Below, piece after piece: positions 44,458 through 54,419 of a stretch of DNA of 64,000 nucleotides. A program made the translations under genes and the position numbers. Source of the stretch: Cephalotrichum gorgonifer (Eukaryota; Ascomycota; Sordariomycetes; Microascales; Microascaceae); NCBI GenBank assembly GCA_900312665.1, contig ONZQ02000008.1:1615713-1679712 (forward strand). Direction: 5' to 3'. How positions within the stretch are numbered: the stretch's first letter is position 1; each line of letters starts with the position of its first letter. Below the pieces are notes generated by a model. The model was not told the DNA's origin, did not search any database, and saw only the letters and a list, made by a program, of their open reading frames with translations.

Positions 44458-46365
44458 GAATACACAGCGTCGTCGGCATTCTTTGAGGCGCTTTGGGCTG
44501 TGCGTATTAACCTACATCATGGATACCTCATTGGTCTACCAATTTCTGACATGCTTTCCGTAGGCCGGTGTGCGGTATTGCTTCGTGAATCTGGGATCAG
44601 ACCATCCCAGTATTATGGAGGCAATGATCAAAGGCCAGCGCGAGACGCCGGAGAGCTTCCCCAAATTCATCACTTGCCCAAGTGAAATGGTTGCACTGTC
44701 GATGGCGGACGGCTATGCTCGTGTAACGAGAGAGCCCCAGGCCGTCATTGTGCATGTTGACGTGGGGACGCTGGCACTCGGTTGTGCTGTACACAATGCC
44801 AGTGTTGGTCGCGCGCCTGTGCTCATATTTGCTGGTCTCTCCCCATGCACGCTAGAGGGCGAATATCGCGGGAGCAGAACAGAGTTCATTCACTGGCTAC
44901 AAGACGTTCCGGACCAGAAGGCGATAGTATCCCAATACTGTCGCTATACCGCCGAACTGAAGAGAGGCAAGAATATCAAGCAGATGGTGAACCGAGCGTT
45001 GAGCTTTGCCACCAGCCACCCCCAAGGTCCAGTCTATTTGCAAGGAGTGCGCGAGGTCATGGAAGAGGTTATAGAACCGTACGAGATTCAACAGGAGTTT
45101 TGGACACCCGTGGAGCTTGGCGGCCTGGCGCCAGACCAGCTGAAGCTCGTTGCCGAAGCCTTGGTCTCTGCTCGGGAGCCCCTGGTTATCACAGGCTATT
45201 CCGGAAGAGATACCGCTGCGATGCCGTTACTTGTGGAGTTGGCAAATATTGTCAAGGGCCTGCGTGTTCTCGACACCATGGGCTCGGACCTCTGCTTCCC
45301 TGCAGATCATCCCGGTTGGCTGAGCGTGAGGTACGGGTCGGACGACGCCATCCGCACAGCCGATGTGATACTAGTCGTCGACTGCGACGTGCCTTGGATC
45401 AATACCCAATGCGTTCCTGCCAAGGGCACCAAGGTTATCCATTTCGATGTCGACCCTTTGAAACAACAGATGCCTCTCTTCTATATCGACGCGATACTGC
45501 GCTGCCGCGTTAACACCACTGTCGCTCTCGGCCAGATCGTCCAATATTTGAAGACCGAACTTTCGGACCAAATCGCCGCGAATCAAGACAACTACGAAGG
45601 TCGCTGGTCAGCTCTACAGGTGTCATACAAGCAAAAGCTAGAGAAGATAGATTCACAGGCTCTACCGAACCCAGACGGCTCTTTCGGGTGTGGCTTCTTG
45701 GTCTCCCAAGTCCGAACGGCATGCCCATCAGACACCACATGGGTCATCGAGGCCGTCACCAATACGTTCGCAGTTGCCGATCAACTACAGGCAACTTCGC
45801 CCGGAAGTGTCTTCAGTGCGGGTGCGGGTGGGCTAGGATGGTCGGGTGGTGCAGCCCTTGGCATTAAACTGGCTACTGATGCCCGTCACGGTGGCAAAGC
45901 CAAATTTGTGTGTCAGATCATTGGTGACGGCTGCTTCCTCTTCTCCATTCCCGCCAGTGTTTACTGGATAGCGCAGAAATACGACATACCAGTACTGACC
46001 ATAGTCCTCAATAACGATGGTGAGTTTCCCACCCCCACCAAATAAATCAGTCCTTAGGGCGCACCATGGGAGAGCTTTGACTGACGGACCATGTTTTCGC
46101 AGGTTGGAACGCGCCTCGTAAATCTTTGCTTCTTGTCCACCCGGACGGATTGGGGTCCAAAGTCAGCAACGAAGAGCTCAACATCTCATTCTCGCCAAAC
46201 CCCGACTACTCGACCATTGCAAAGGGTGCATCGGGAGGGAAATGCTGGGCGGCGCAAGCCAGCACGGTGGATGATCTGACACGATTGCTACCCGAAGCCG
46301 TGAGCGCTGTTCAAGGAGGCGTCTCCGCTCTGTTGGACGCTCGCATAACAGATCGCATACGGTGA
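44458..46365 (+). CDS. thiamine diphosphate-dependent enzyme (acetolactate synthase/benzoylformate decarboxylase-like), 5' end unresolved
   Basis: Coding exons are ..44499, 44564..46019 and 46103..46365, about 585 aa. Intron 1 (GTGCGT...CGTAG) joins ASSAFFEALWA to AGVRYCFVNLGSDHP. The PYR domain has the activating glutamate in FITCPSEMVALSMADGYARV. The ThDP-binding motif runs from IIGDGCFLFS to VLNNDG (GDG, about 26 residues, NN), with intron 2 inside the final Gly codon. The middle domain is complete. ThDP enzymes of this type decarboxylate 2-keto acids or add aldehydes. No in-frame ATG precedes the first conserved block; an ATG at 44447 is one base out of frame. Either an upstream exon ends in phase 2 before AATAG (44456), or one base has been lost. 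The gene is divergent from the alpha/beta hydrolase. Confidence 0.82.
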
Positions 46366-46571
46366 TGGATCGAAGCAGACAGTATCTTCAAATACTCGCT
46401 TGATATGCCACTTGGGTGCTATTGCTGGAGAATGAGGTCAAGCTAAGGAATCACTCCGGCCCTAAGGTCACTTGGCTTGTCATGTAAACATCGGTCCGGA
46501 GTATTCACTGCTACAAAAAGGTGCATAGAAAAGACAAGCTAGTTGTAGTCAAACAATACCATCTTAATTGT
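46366..46571. other. short spacer after the ThDP enzyme
   Basis: Short spacer between the ThDP-enzyme stop and the orphan ORF; nothing recognised. Confidence 0.3.
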
Positions 46572-47423
46572 ATGGTACCCTTCGCCGTTTGCATTCCAGT
46601 GAGTAGTCGCGTATTCAGGTGGCAAGGAATTCCCTTCGAAGACCTCGTTTTGGTGAGACAAGTCACGCAATCACGATTCTTCCATCCCCCCCTGGCAGGA
46701 CCAATTTCCTCCACCCCTTATTACCGTCAAGGAGATATGGTGAGTACTCTGGACCAACGCAGTCGAGTGATTCTAATCGAAGTACTAGGCTTCGCGAACG
46801 CCGATAGCGGGCAGCGCAGGACACCTAGCCCCGCGCCACCAGACAGGACTCCTAGGTTAGCCTCAGCAGATTCCGAAGCCTTCCACCGACAAGATGGCGT
46901 GAGCCTCGTCGCCAGCAATCCGTCCGTTCATAGATTGAAGCATGTGTTCCCGCCCCGTCTTGCCGAGTCGGTGAAGAGAACGTCCCCAGAGCGCGGCACG
47001 AGTCCATGTACCGCTGCCATAACGGTGTCGATTGGGGACGCTGCTACCATAAGGAACGTGTTGGGTTCCCACATGAGCTTGGAAATCACGAGAAACAAAG
47101 TCCGACGCTTTGCGAGTGTCTTGTTTGGGGTCGAGATAGAGGATCACGGGAATTTTAGATACATTATGTTGCCAAATGGCACCAAAATCAGTCCCTCTCT
47201 CGAGTTCATTCTACGAGGCTCAATACGAGACATTATCAGGGAGGAGGTTGGTCCGGAGGGAGCCAGTCTCTTGAGGCATGTCAGAGTTTCAAAGATGAGC
47301 TTAGTTCAAGTCACGGATTGGGTCACAATGAAGATTTCGAGGCACGTCGAGGAAGGGGCGTTCATAAATCTGTACCTGGGCGACGAGGAAAGTCTCGACC
47401 TGAAAGAAAAGCTATATGAATAA
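46572..47423 (+). CDS. hypothetical protein, no family recognised
   Basis: Open frame of 283 codons from the first ATG (MVPFAVCIPVSSRVF); the frame is open 17 codons further upstream without ATG. The N-terminal 80 residues look less protein-like, and a GTGAGT donor-like sequence at about 46740 suggests an intron or that the true start is later. The C-terminal half (ITVSIGDAATIRNVLG to DLKEKLYE) has balanced charged and hydrophobic residues and looks genuine: FASVLFGVEIEDHGNFRYIM, then ILRGSIRDIIREEVG. I recognise no domain, signal peptide or membrane segment. It follows the ThDP-enzyme gene on the same strand by about 200 bp. It might be a lineage-specific gene or a relic. Confidence 0.4.
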   Translation: MVPFAVCIPVSSRVFRWQGIPFEDLVLVRQVTQSRFFHPPLAGPISSTPYYRQGDMVSTLDQRSRVILIEVLGFANADSGQRRTPSPAPPDRTPRLASADSEAFHRQDGVSLVASNPSVHRLKHVFPPRLAESVKRTSPERGTSPCTAAITVSIGDAATIRNVLGSHMSLEITRNKVRRFASVLFGVEIEDHGNFRYIMLPNGTKISPSLEFILRGSIRDIIREEVGPEGASLLRHVRVSKMSLVQVTDWVTMKISRHVEEGAFINLYLGDEESLDLKEKLYE

Positions 47424-47838
47424 AATCTCAGCTCTTCTTTATCCTCCCACCCGTCTCGGGCCAGAAAGTAACTTCTATCCTTGTTACAGCTGTTCGATAT
47501 GTATTTGTCAAAGAGTCCGGCTGCTCACATGAGGTAGGTCATGATCGAGGGGATTTGAGGCGGGAATGATTGTAGGATGTGTCTCCAGCCTATAACTAGG
47601 AATCGTTCATTCCGCTTAAACAAACCCGATAGTTTACGGATCCCGGACACCGTCAGTTTGTTAATCGTGTACGACCAATACATCCTTTTATCGGCAGCTT
47701 ACGCGCTACGTAGTTCGACATGTCGACCCACAAAAAGTGATTATGAGTATAATGAGATCAAAGTGGTCGCGTTTATGCGCCTTGTTTGGATGCTTAGCAA
47801 GCAGTGATACACACGTTACACGGAGTAGCTAAGCTAGC
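47424..47838. other. convergent intergenic region
   Basis: The 3' side of both the orphan ORF (+) and the second P450 (-). Nothing recognised. Confidence 0.3.
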
Positions 47839-49662
47839 TTAGATGTTATGTACACGTAAGGGATCAGTCGCCTCAGCTTCCTTCCAGGCATGCTTTACCA
47901 AGGTCCGCCGCTGCTCACTGCGGGGCCTGAGTTCGAATGGGAAGGGCTTGGGTTGGGTGTTGAAGCCGCTGATATAGTCGTACGAAGGCACCTCGATTTC
48001 CTCTCCCCCAGGCCCCCGGCTCTTAGAGAACTCGCAGGCCCATGCGATCCTGGCGGTTAGGATGTAGAGGGAGCGCTCGGCAATATTCATACCAGGGCAG
48101 ATGCGACGACCGAAACCAAAGCTGGAAAAGTTCTGGAGCGAGGGGAATTTTGTAAGTGGCTCCCGGTACGTCGGATAGTCTGGGGAGAGCCATCGATTCG
48201 GGTTGAAGCGCTCTGGGTCTGGGTACAGAGCCTCCTCCCGGTGGATGGCCCATTGATTCGCGTGGACAATCGTCCCAGCTCGTAGGAATACGCCATCGTA
48301 AACGTCGTCTTGTATCAGCTGGTGGGGAACGCCTCCTGCGGTCACTGGTCGCCAGCGGAGCACTTCCTTTATGACGGCGCGGACGGTTGGAAGTTCAGGG
48401 ATGTCTGCGAACTCTGGCATTCGATCGCCACAGACCCTGTCTAGCTCCTCCCACATCGGCTTCTGCCATTCGGGATGCAGGGTCATGGCGAGACAGAAGC
48501 TCATCATCGCTGCTGCAGTGGTTCCACTGCCGGCCTCGAACAGGGTTCCGACAGCGTACGCACCTTCATCGTCGCTGAGCTGTGATTTTTCCTGCTCTGA
48601 GATGAATGTCTGGGCAAAGCTGGGCGGAGCTGTGCCTGCCTTCATGGCAGCCCTCGTGTCATCAAGCAGCTCCCGGAAAAGACCTAGCTCCTGAGCGTGG
48701 AGCCGTCGGCCCTCACGTTTGAAAGGGGCTAGTGCTTCAGGGAGGTAGTTTAGTATGGGTATCGTGTCAACGAGGTACGCCCCAGGGGAAGCTATGCGCT
48801 CTAGGTTGTGATTGACCTCCAAGATTCGGCGGAGCTGACTCTCGTCCCCGGTAATTATGGGCCTCCCGTATCCAACTCGGAAGATCAGACCGCCAGAGTA
48901 TTGCTCGAAGATCTTCTCGTATTTCTCGGGGGTTTTCAGAAGGTTGTAGAGCATTCGCTTGGACTCAAGTGACTGGGATGGCTCATATGAGGTGGCCGCC
49001 GCTGGCATTGTCAGACGATGCATCAATTTTCGCACTCGCTTCCAATGATCTCCACAACTGTTAGCAGATAGTTTGGAAGGTTGGAAAGGAATCGGATTTT
49101 TTTCTTACCGTTGTAAGGCAATAGCAATGGCCTCAGATTATCAGATAACAGCTCAGCGGCCATGACTGTTTGCTCCCGGGACGAATAAAGACTTCCACGC
49201 TCTCTGAGGAGGTCGTTGGCTATCTTCTCGGTCGAGATGACAACATGCTCCTGCCGACCCAGTCGAATGCGATACAGCGGCCCATATTCGTCCGCCCATT
49301 CCTTGAATTTGAGCCATGAATGTTGTGGAGGTATATCAAGATGGTTGCCGATGAGACGGTAACCTGCGACCATGAGTGAGCATTAGCGATAATGTCTGGA
49401 TTTGACGTCGTAGGATGGACCCTTGTGCTGCCACCACAATACGGAAGCCGAAGATGCCAAGGCCAGTCCTACAGATTCGACCGCCAGGGAAAGTGAATGA
49501 AAACGTACCCTTCGGCCCCGGAGGTAGTCGTGCTCCTTTTGGTAGACGTGGACGGCTTGATGTTGAGCCGACTGCGAGCAAGATCGCAAAGACGGCAACG
49601 AGATAGATTGGAGTCTCGAGAATGGAATCGGCACTAAGCCTAACTACCTCAAGAATTGCCAT
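47839..49662 (-). CDS. cytochrome P450 monooxygenase (CYP64/O-methylsterigmatocystin oxidoreductase-like group)
   Basis: Three exons: 49662..49509, 49363..49109, 49049..47839, giving 539 aa. Intron 1 has donor GTACGT, branch GCTAATG and acceptor GCAG. Intron 2 uses the GTGGAG acceptor, which rebuilds PYNDHWKRVRKLMHRLTM. The ATG at 49662 gives a membrane anchor (IYLVAVFAILLAVG, about residues 19-32) and the hinge ARLPPGPKGYRLIGNH. Helix I is TLFEAGSGTTAAAMMS, ExxR is KEVLRWRP, and the PERF block is YPDPERFNPNRW. The heme loop FGFGRRICPG places the ligand at Cys454. The whole layout matches the large fungal group around OrdA-type P450s, which oxidise aromatic polyketides and other metabolites. 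Its promoter carries three tandem repeat units, each with TTCCGTGGAA. Confidence 0.92.
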
Positions 49663-50675
49663 AATTTCACGAAAGCTTAGACGTGGCGATGATCTCAACT
49701 CAGGGGTTTGTCCCGCATGGACCCATCTGGGTTGTGTCAGAGCGTAGTTAACTAGTCTCCCCCCAGAGTCCTCACGCGAGCTTCAGATGCAAAAAGGTCT
49801 CGAGACTTATGCAATTATACCTACACTTGGAAAGAGTACAAGTCCACGGGGAGTATTTTTGAGTTCCGTGGAAGCAAATCCAGGTAGCCAACAGACCGAG
49901 ATCAGGAGTACAAGTGCACTGACGGAACTAAGTTTGAATTCCGTGGAAACAACGGCAGCTAGCCGAAATAGTACAAGTCCGCCGGAACCATTATTGAGTT
50001 CCGTGGAAGCGAAGGCGGCTAACAGAACCAAGGATGTGTTATCTTTTGCGGTCCTCCACTGCCGAAAGCTTGACACATAATCCGGGAATCCGAAGTGTGG
50101 GGTAAGCTTCCAGGCGGGGTAGTTCAGTCCAGGTGGTTGGAGTATGGGGTAACAAATCTTGGCAAACATTCCGGGCGTAACTTGTCTCCCATCAGCCAGG
50201 TGACAAATAGTACGAATAGCTAACCTAATGACCAGTCGCCTACTGGTTGCTGGGGGAGGTTCGCATGCCAAGGAACTCTCTGTGATGCGTAAAGGGATCT
50301 CCACGCCAAGGTTACAGTAAAGTTCAGCGGAACCAATTTTTGTTGCTTTTTGCTCGGCGGAAGCAGGGTAGCCGGCAGAGAGGCCAACAGCTTGAGTCCA
50401 AGGATACGCTGTACTGTCCCACCAGCGCGACGACCGCTGCAAGCCTGTGGCATAGGCCTATCATGCACCATTTCCGCTCGTGAGATTCCGCGCAACTGGG
50501 TGTTCAGAACTTCCAAGAGCGGGGCTTTGGTAGAGTACCGCAAAGTACAGGAATGTAGTTATACACACTGAGGTGGGAGAGTCTGGCGGGGATGAGCAGC
50601 CATTATATAAATACACTTGCGCACGTGCATCTTCAACCCGGGCACACCGATTCTGTCACAACTCGGTGCAACCAT
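49663..50675. other. promoter region of the second P450, repeat-bearing
   Basis: Spacer between the P450 start and the 3' end of regulator 2. It holds the tandem repeats described separately. A 211-codon minus-strand open frame here (49807-50442) gives a repetitive peptide because of those repeats; I do not accept it as a gene. Confidence 0.5.
49835..50032. repeat. three degenerate tandem units, each with one TTCCGTGGAA element
   Basis: Units begin at about 49835, 49907 and 49970, each with AGTACAAGT. Each continues with a short variable stretch, then TTGAGTTCCGTGGAAGC or a one- to three-base variant, and a GGCAGCTA/AGGTAGCC-like tail. The palindromes are at 49864-49873, 49939-49948 and 49999-50008. 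A more diverged fourth copy without an intact palindrome lies at about 50311-50373. Periods are about 72 and 63 bp. The units lie 170-370 bp upstream of the P450 ATG. Confidence 0.7.
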
Positions 50676-52761
50676 CTACCCTATCCTTGCCGACACGTCG
50701 TGGACCTTCAGCATATCTCGGTACACGGCACCGAGTCGCCACCTCGAGCTCAGGGCGTCCAAGAACCTGTCCAAATCAGCGGCGGCGGTGCCGTAAACGT
50801 CGTTTCCACTCTCCCCGAAAATCCAGTGGAACGTCGCAGCACTGGCGTAGATGGAGTCCATGATGAAAGGGCTCACATGGCCTGGTGAAAACTGTTGAGC
50901 CTCGCCCCCTTCGCTTCCAAGCGTGGCCAATATATCCAAGCTCAGAGTGTGCAGCTGGGCGCTCGCCATCTCTATGACCCGCATCGACTGCTGCTGAAGC
51001 TCGAGCTCCTCCGGCGTCTTCGCGGCCAGGTGGTCAACGACATACCCGGGCTCTACACCGATCTTCTCCGGGCAGGTGAAGCGGTCGAGAACGACGAAAA
51101 GCGCCGAGCGTGTGATGGATCGGGGAGCAAGGAAGGCAAAGCGATCCTCGTGGCCGAGAGCGGCGCTTTCGCCGTCCAAGGCCGCGCCGAAGCCGGCGAG
51201 CTCGCGGGCGAGGGACATGATTTCCGCAACGCGGGATATGGTCATCGGCTGGTTGTCGCGTGGGTAGCTTATGGCACGGGCGAGATAGATTGAGACCTGA
51301 CATAGCCTTGCGAAGCCTGATTGCTGGACTTCGTAGGGCGTGCGGATGGAGTAACTGAGGGCTCTGCCAACATCTCCGCGGTTCTGGATATCGTGTTAGC
51401 TGTTGCAAAGCATCCCGTTGTTAAGAGGAAATGGTGGGTATCAGACCACCACAGCAAGCTTCGTCTTTGAAATGAGTCGCCAGGAGAGCTTACCCATGCT
51501 TCGTCGTCAACCGGCAACCTATCCTCTTGACGGGGATCCGGCACTAGGCAACGTCTTCTGCTACCCATCGACACGAGCTTGTCTAGGATAAAGATACTCC
51601 ACCACACCCTCCTCCTCTCTTCGGCTTCGGTCCAGGTTGTCTATGGCGACGGAGAACGTTAGTGAGCATCTGTCTCATCCCCAGCTTCCCTCCTGGTGTG
51701 AATAAGAGCGTGCCCACGATAGGATCACGGGCCCTACTCAGCGGGTGCACGTACAGCCTGGCCCAGTATGGGACAATCACCGGGGGTAAAGCCCTAGGAT
51801 ATCGGAGTAGCGTGCGCATGACCCGATGGTCATCCAGGCCGCGGGATAGATCGCATGTCCGTACTCGTACAAGGCTATTAGGACCATGGCCTGGAGACAG
51901 AGCAGCGAGATGGCACCATTACTCTCGAGGCGGGCAATAAAGTCCTTGGCTGTCGTGTACAAGACACCGTCGGCGACGTCGTCGGTGGTCGGTGTGGTGA
52001 CAAGCTTCATTCCGAGGAACAGCATGGCGAGATCGGGGCCCGCATTTTGCATCGGTAGACCTAGGTCCATCCTCTTCTTGGAAACCATGGGGAACCAGAG
52101 GTGGACCGTAGAGAAGTAGTTCTGCGACACGTCGAGGACGACATTGCCCTGGCTGAGAAGCGCCAGGACAGGCTAGGAAGGATTAGACTCGCAACCAAAG
52201 CGACACGGAAAGGGCAAGTTGGCGATAGCCAATGTAACGCACCGGAGGGATGGCACCATGGGGAGCGGGCGGCCGGGCACGAGACCAGATGTAGCAGTCG
52301 ATGTCAAGGAACATGGATGCCGGAAACGGCGCTCCAGATCTCGGGCTCGGATCATCGATTACGGAGTGGGCGGGCGTGGCACCCGCGGACCGGATCGATG
52401 GGGGCCCGCTGCTCAGGTCGGTGCTGTGAGTATCAAGCGGCTCGCGTGAGGAGGTACTGGGCGTGGGCGTGGGCGTCAGCGCCGCCGCGGAGGATGCGAC
52501 TGAGACTGAGGCGGAGGTCGGGCTCAGAAGCACGGAACGCTCGGCAGCAGGCTTCGGAGTGCCGACCAAGAGGTTTTCGAGCTCACTGAGGCGTGTCTGC
52601 AGGGAGGCCCAGTCGCTGGCCGTCGGCAGAGGGTCGGGGGCAATGCCGTACTCGCACGGGCGGCCGGTCCGCCGGCAGAGGCTGCATTCGGGGAGGCCCT
52701 TGTCGCAGCGTCGCTTCTGTTTTTTGCAGGCACCGCAGGCCTGGTCGCTACGGGAGGCCAT
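50676..52761 (-). CDS. Zn2Cys6 transcription factor (regulator 2), with a proposed 19-nt micro-exon
   Basis: Proposed exons: 52761..52243, 52172..51781, 51736..51718, 51640..51494, 51383..50676, about 594 aa. The zinc cluster is next to the start: Cys9, 12, 19, 26, 29, 36 (CX2CX6CX6CX2CX6C, core ACGACKKQKRRC). A short coiled segment (DWASLQTRLSELENLL) follows. The central regulatory region shows STVHLWFPMVSKKRMD, TIGSCARYSDILGL and TEAEERRRVWWSIFIL. Exon 2 ends in phase 2 before GTGATT, but the exon with TTWTEAEERRR must start in phase 0. The micro-exon (introns of 44 and 77 nt) solves this; a frameshift is the alternative. An upstream open frame without ATG benefit precedes the start and includes a GC-rich hexamer repeat. 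It lies next to the second P450 and is transcribed toward it. Confidence 0.82.
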
Positions 52762-52776
52762 GGTGCTTGCGGACGC

Positions 52777-52845
52777 GGGTGGGAGTGCGAGTGCGAGTGC
52801 GGGCGCGGGCGCGCGTGCGGGTGCGGGTGCGGGTGCGGTTCGACT
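52777..52845. repeat. GC-rich hexanucleotide repeat in the leader of regulator 2
   Basis: Imperfect GTGCGG/GTGCGA/GCGCGG units run just upstream of the ATG at 52761. On the coding strand they could be read as an Ala-Pro-rich extension, since the frame is open upstream, but the Met before the zinc cluster is the better start. Confidence 0.65.
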
Positions 52846-53325
52846 CTGGTCTGTTCCGGGGCAGCTGAGAGACAGAGCACGATGTGACACAGTGCGGGGC
52901 CACCCTGTAGCCCGAAAGCGACGGTTCGGAAGAGAGGGGCGAGAAATAATAGGCCGGATGCGGAAAGTACGGTTGCCCCGTACAAATGTAGTGCTAGCGA
53001 GCCGCTGGAAGGAAGAAGGTGCCGAGCAGGGGAAGAAAAGAGGAGGAAGGGAGTCGCCACCTGAGGCCCCTGGGCAGGATTCTCCAGCGTCGCTGGCTGT
53101 CATGACATCAGAACTGAGCACACAGTTACCAGACCGACCCACTTGTCCGACGTCTGAGCTGGTTGAGACTGGCCCAATATTAATAGTGCTGCACTGGTGC
53201 GGGGAATGCGGCCGCCTCGACCGCATCGTACGTACTAATTTATTCACTAATTATTCACTAATTGTTCACTAAGGCTAGCCGATCCTGCCAAAGCTGACTC
53301 GGTGGCGTGGAGCTAGGAGCACTAC
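52846..53325. other. intergenic, promoter of regulator 2
   Basis: Spacer to the 3' end of the first SDR-like gene. Near 53236-53272 there are repeated ATTCACTAATT-type sequences, AT-rich. Nothing else is recognised. Confidence 0.35.
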
Positions 53326-54419
53326 TCAGGCATAAGTCTTGCCCTCCTCACATATACGCTTGAACACCTCCTCTGTGTGCTGCGTCACCTTCTCCACGGC
53401 GCCGGTGCCCCTCGTTTCCTCCAACTTCTTCTTCGGGGCAAATACATTATCGTCCCAATTAGCCCAGTATGAGCCGCTCCCCTTGACTCCGTCGCTTCCA
53501 ACGGCGGCGTCGACGCCCGCCCGAGCCGCCTCGACACGGGGCGCAAAGCTCGGGTGCGTCGCCAAGTACAGATGCCTCTCCCCGCTCTCCTCGAGGGGGA
53601 CGAGGAACGGGCTGCTCAACTTCAGAATGACCTTCGAGAAGGGCATGTCGCGCATGATACCCGTCGCTACGGCCGAGGGGTACGAATGCACGAAGGAGGT
53701 CCGCGGATGTTTCGACGCGAGGCCCTCGAAGTAAAAGTCGGTCATCGCCGTCGCGTGGGTGGCGCACCGGCTGACGCTCCACGTATTCTTCAGGCTCAGG
53801 TCCGCGTAGTCGAGCGCCGCCGAGCCGAACGGCGTGCGCAGAGGCCCGTGCGGATCCAGGACGGACACGACGCGCGAGAGGCGACTTTTCTCGTCGCGGG
53901 TGGTATCCTCGGCCGCGGCGGTCAGGAGCGGGAGAAGCTTGTTGATGAATCGCATGCGGGTGTAGTAGTGCAGCCCGACCTTGCGGTCGAGGCCCTCAGC
54001 CGTCTCGATGCGGCTGCCCTGGGGACCCACGCCCGGCGTCATGAAGAGGAGGTTGAGCGCCTTCTCCTTGGCAGCAATCTCCTCACACACGGTGTCGACG
54101 TTCTTGAGGAGGGACACGTCGGCCTGGATGAACGTAGGCTGCGCCGAGGGATTTATCTTCTGCATCGAGGCGATGGCCTCGTCGGCGGCGGACTGGCTGC
54201 GGCCGATGAGGTAGATCTTCGGTGCGTTTGTGTGGCGGGCCAAGGCGAGGGCCGTCGACAATGAGATGCCCGATGTGCCGCCGACTGAGAGGGCGGTTGT
54301 CAGCGAGCGACGAAGAAGAGAAGTAGGAAGATATTTTGCTTACCGAAAGCGGCGACGAGGCCTGGCGCCAGCGACTTGAGAGTCGCATTGTGGGCTTGGA
54401 TAGCTTCGAATTTAACCAT
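53326..54419 (-). CDS. short-chain dehydrogenase/reductase-like protein
   Basis: Exons 54419..54344 and 54284..53326 give 344 aa. The intron (GTAAGC...CTCAG) joins GLVAAF to VGGTSGISLSTALALA in phase. The cofactor-binding loop is GGTSGIS instead of the classical TGxxxGxG. KIYLIGRSQSAADEAI is the second strand, FIQADVSLLKNVDTV the third, and LLFMTPGV stands where NNAG usually is. I do not see a YxxxK active-site pair at the expected place; the region reads DLSLKNTWSVSRCATHATAM. This matches a branch of fungal SDR-like proteins of unknown reaction, often found near secondary-metabolite genes. It is divergent from the second SDR gene with 570 bp between starts. Confidence 0.85.

Noticed and set aside
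49807..50442. 211-codon minus-strand frame with internal peptide repeats
   Set aside because: The peptide repeats are produced by the promoter tandem repeats; there are no conserved domain blocks.
53554..54264. 236-codon frame antisense to the SDR-like gene
   Set aside because: Shadow of a GC-rich coding exon; Arg/Gly/Val/Glu-rich composition typical of such shadows.
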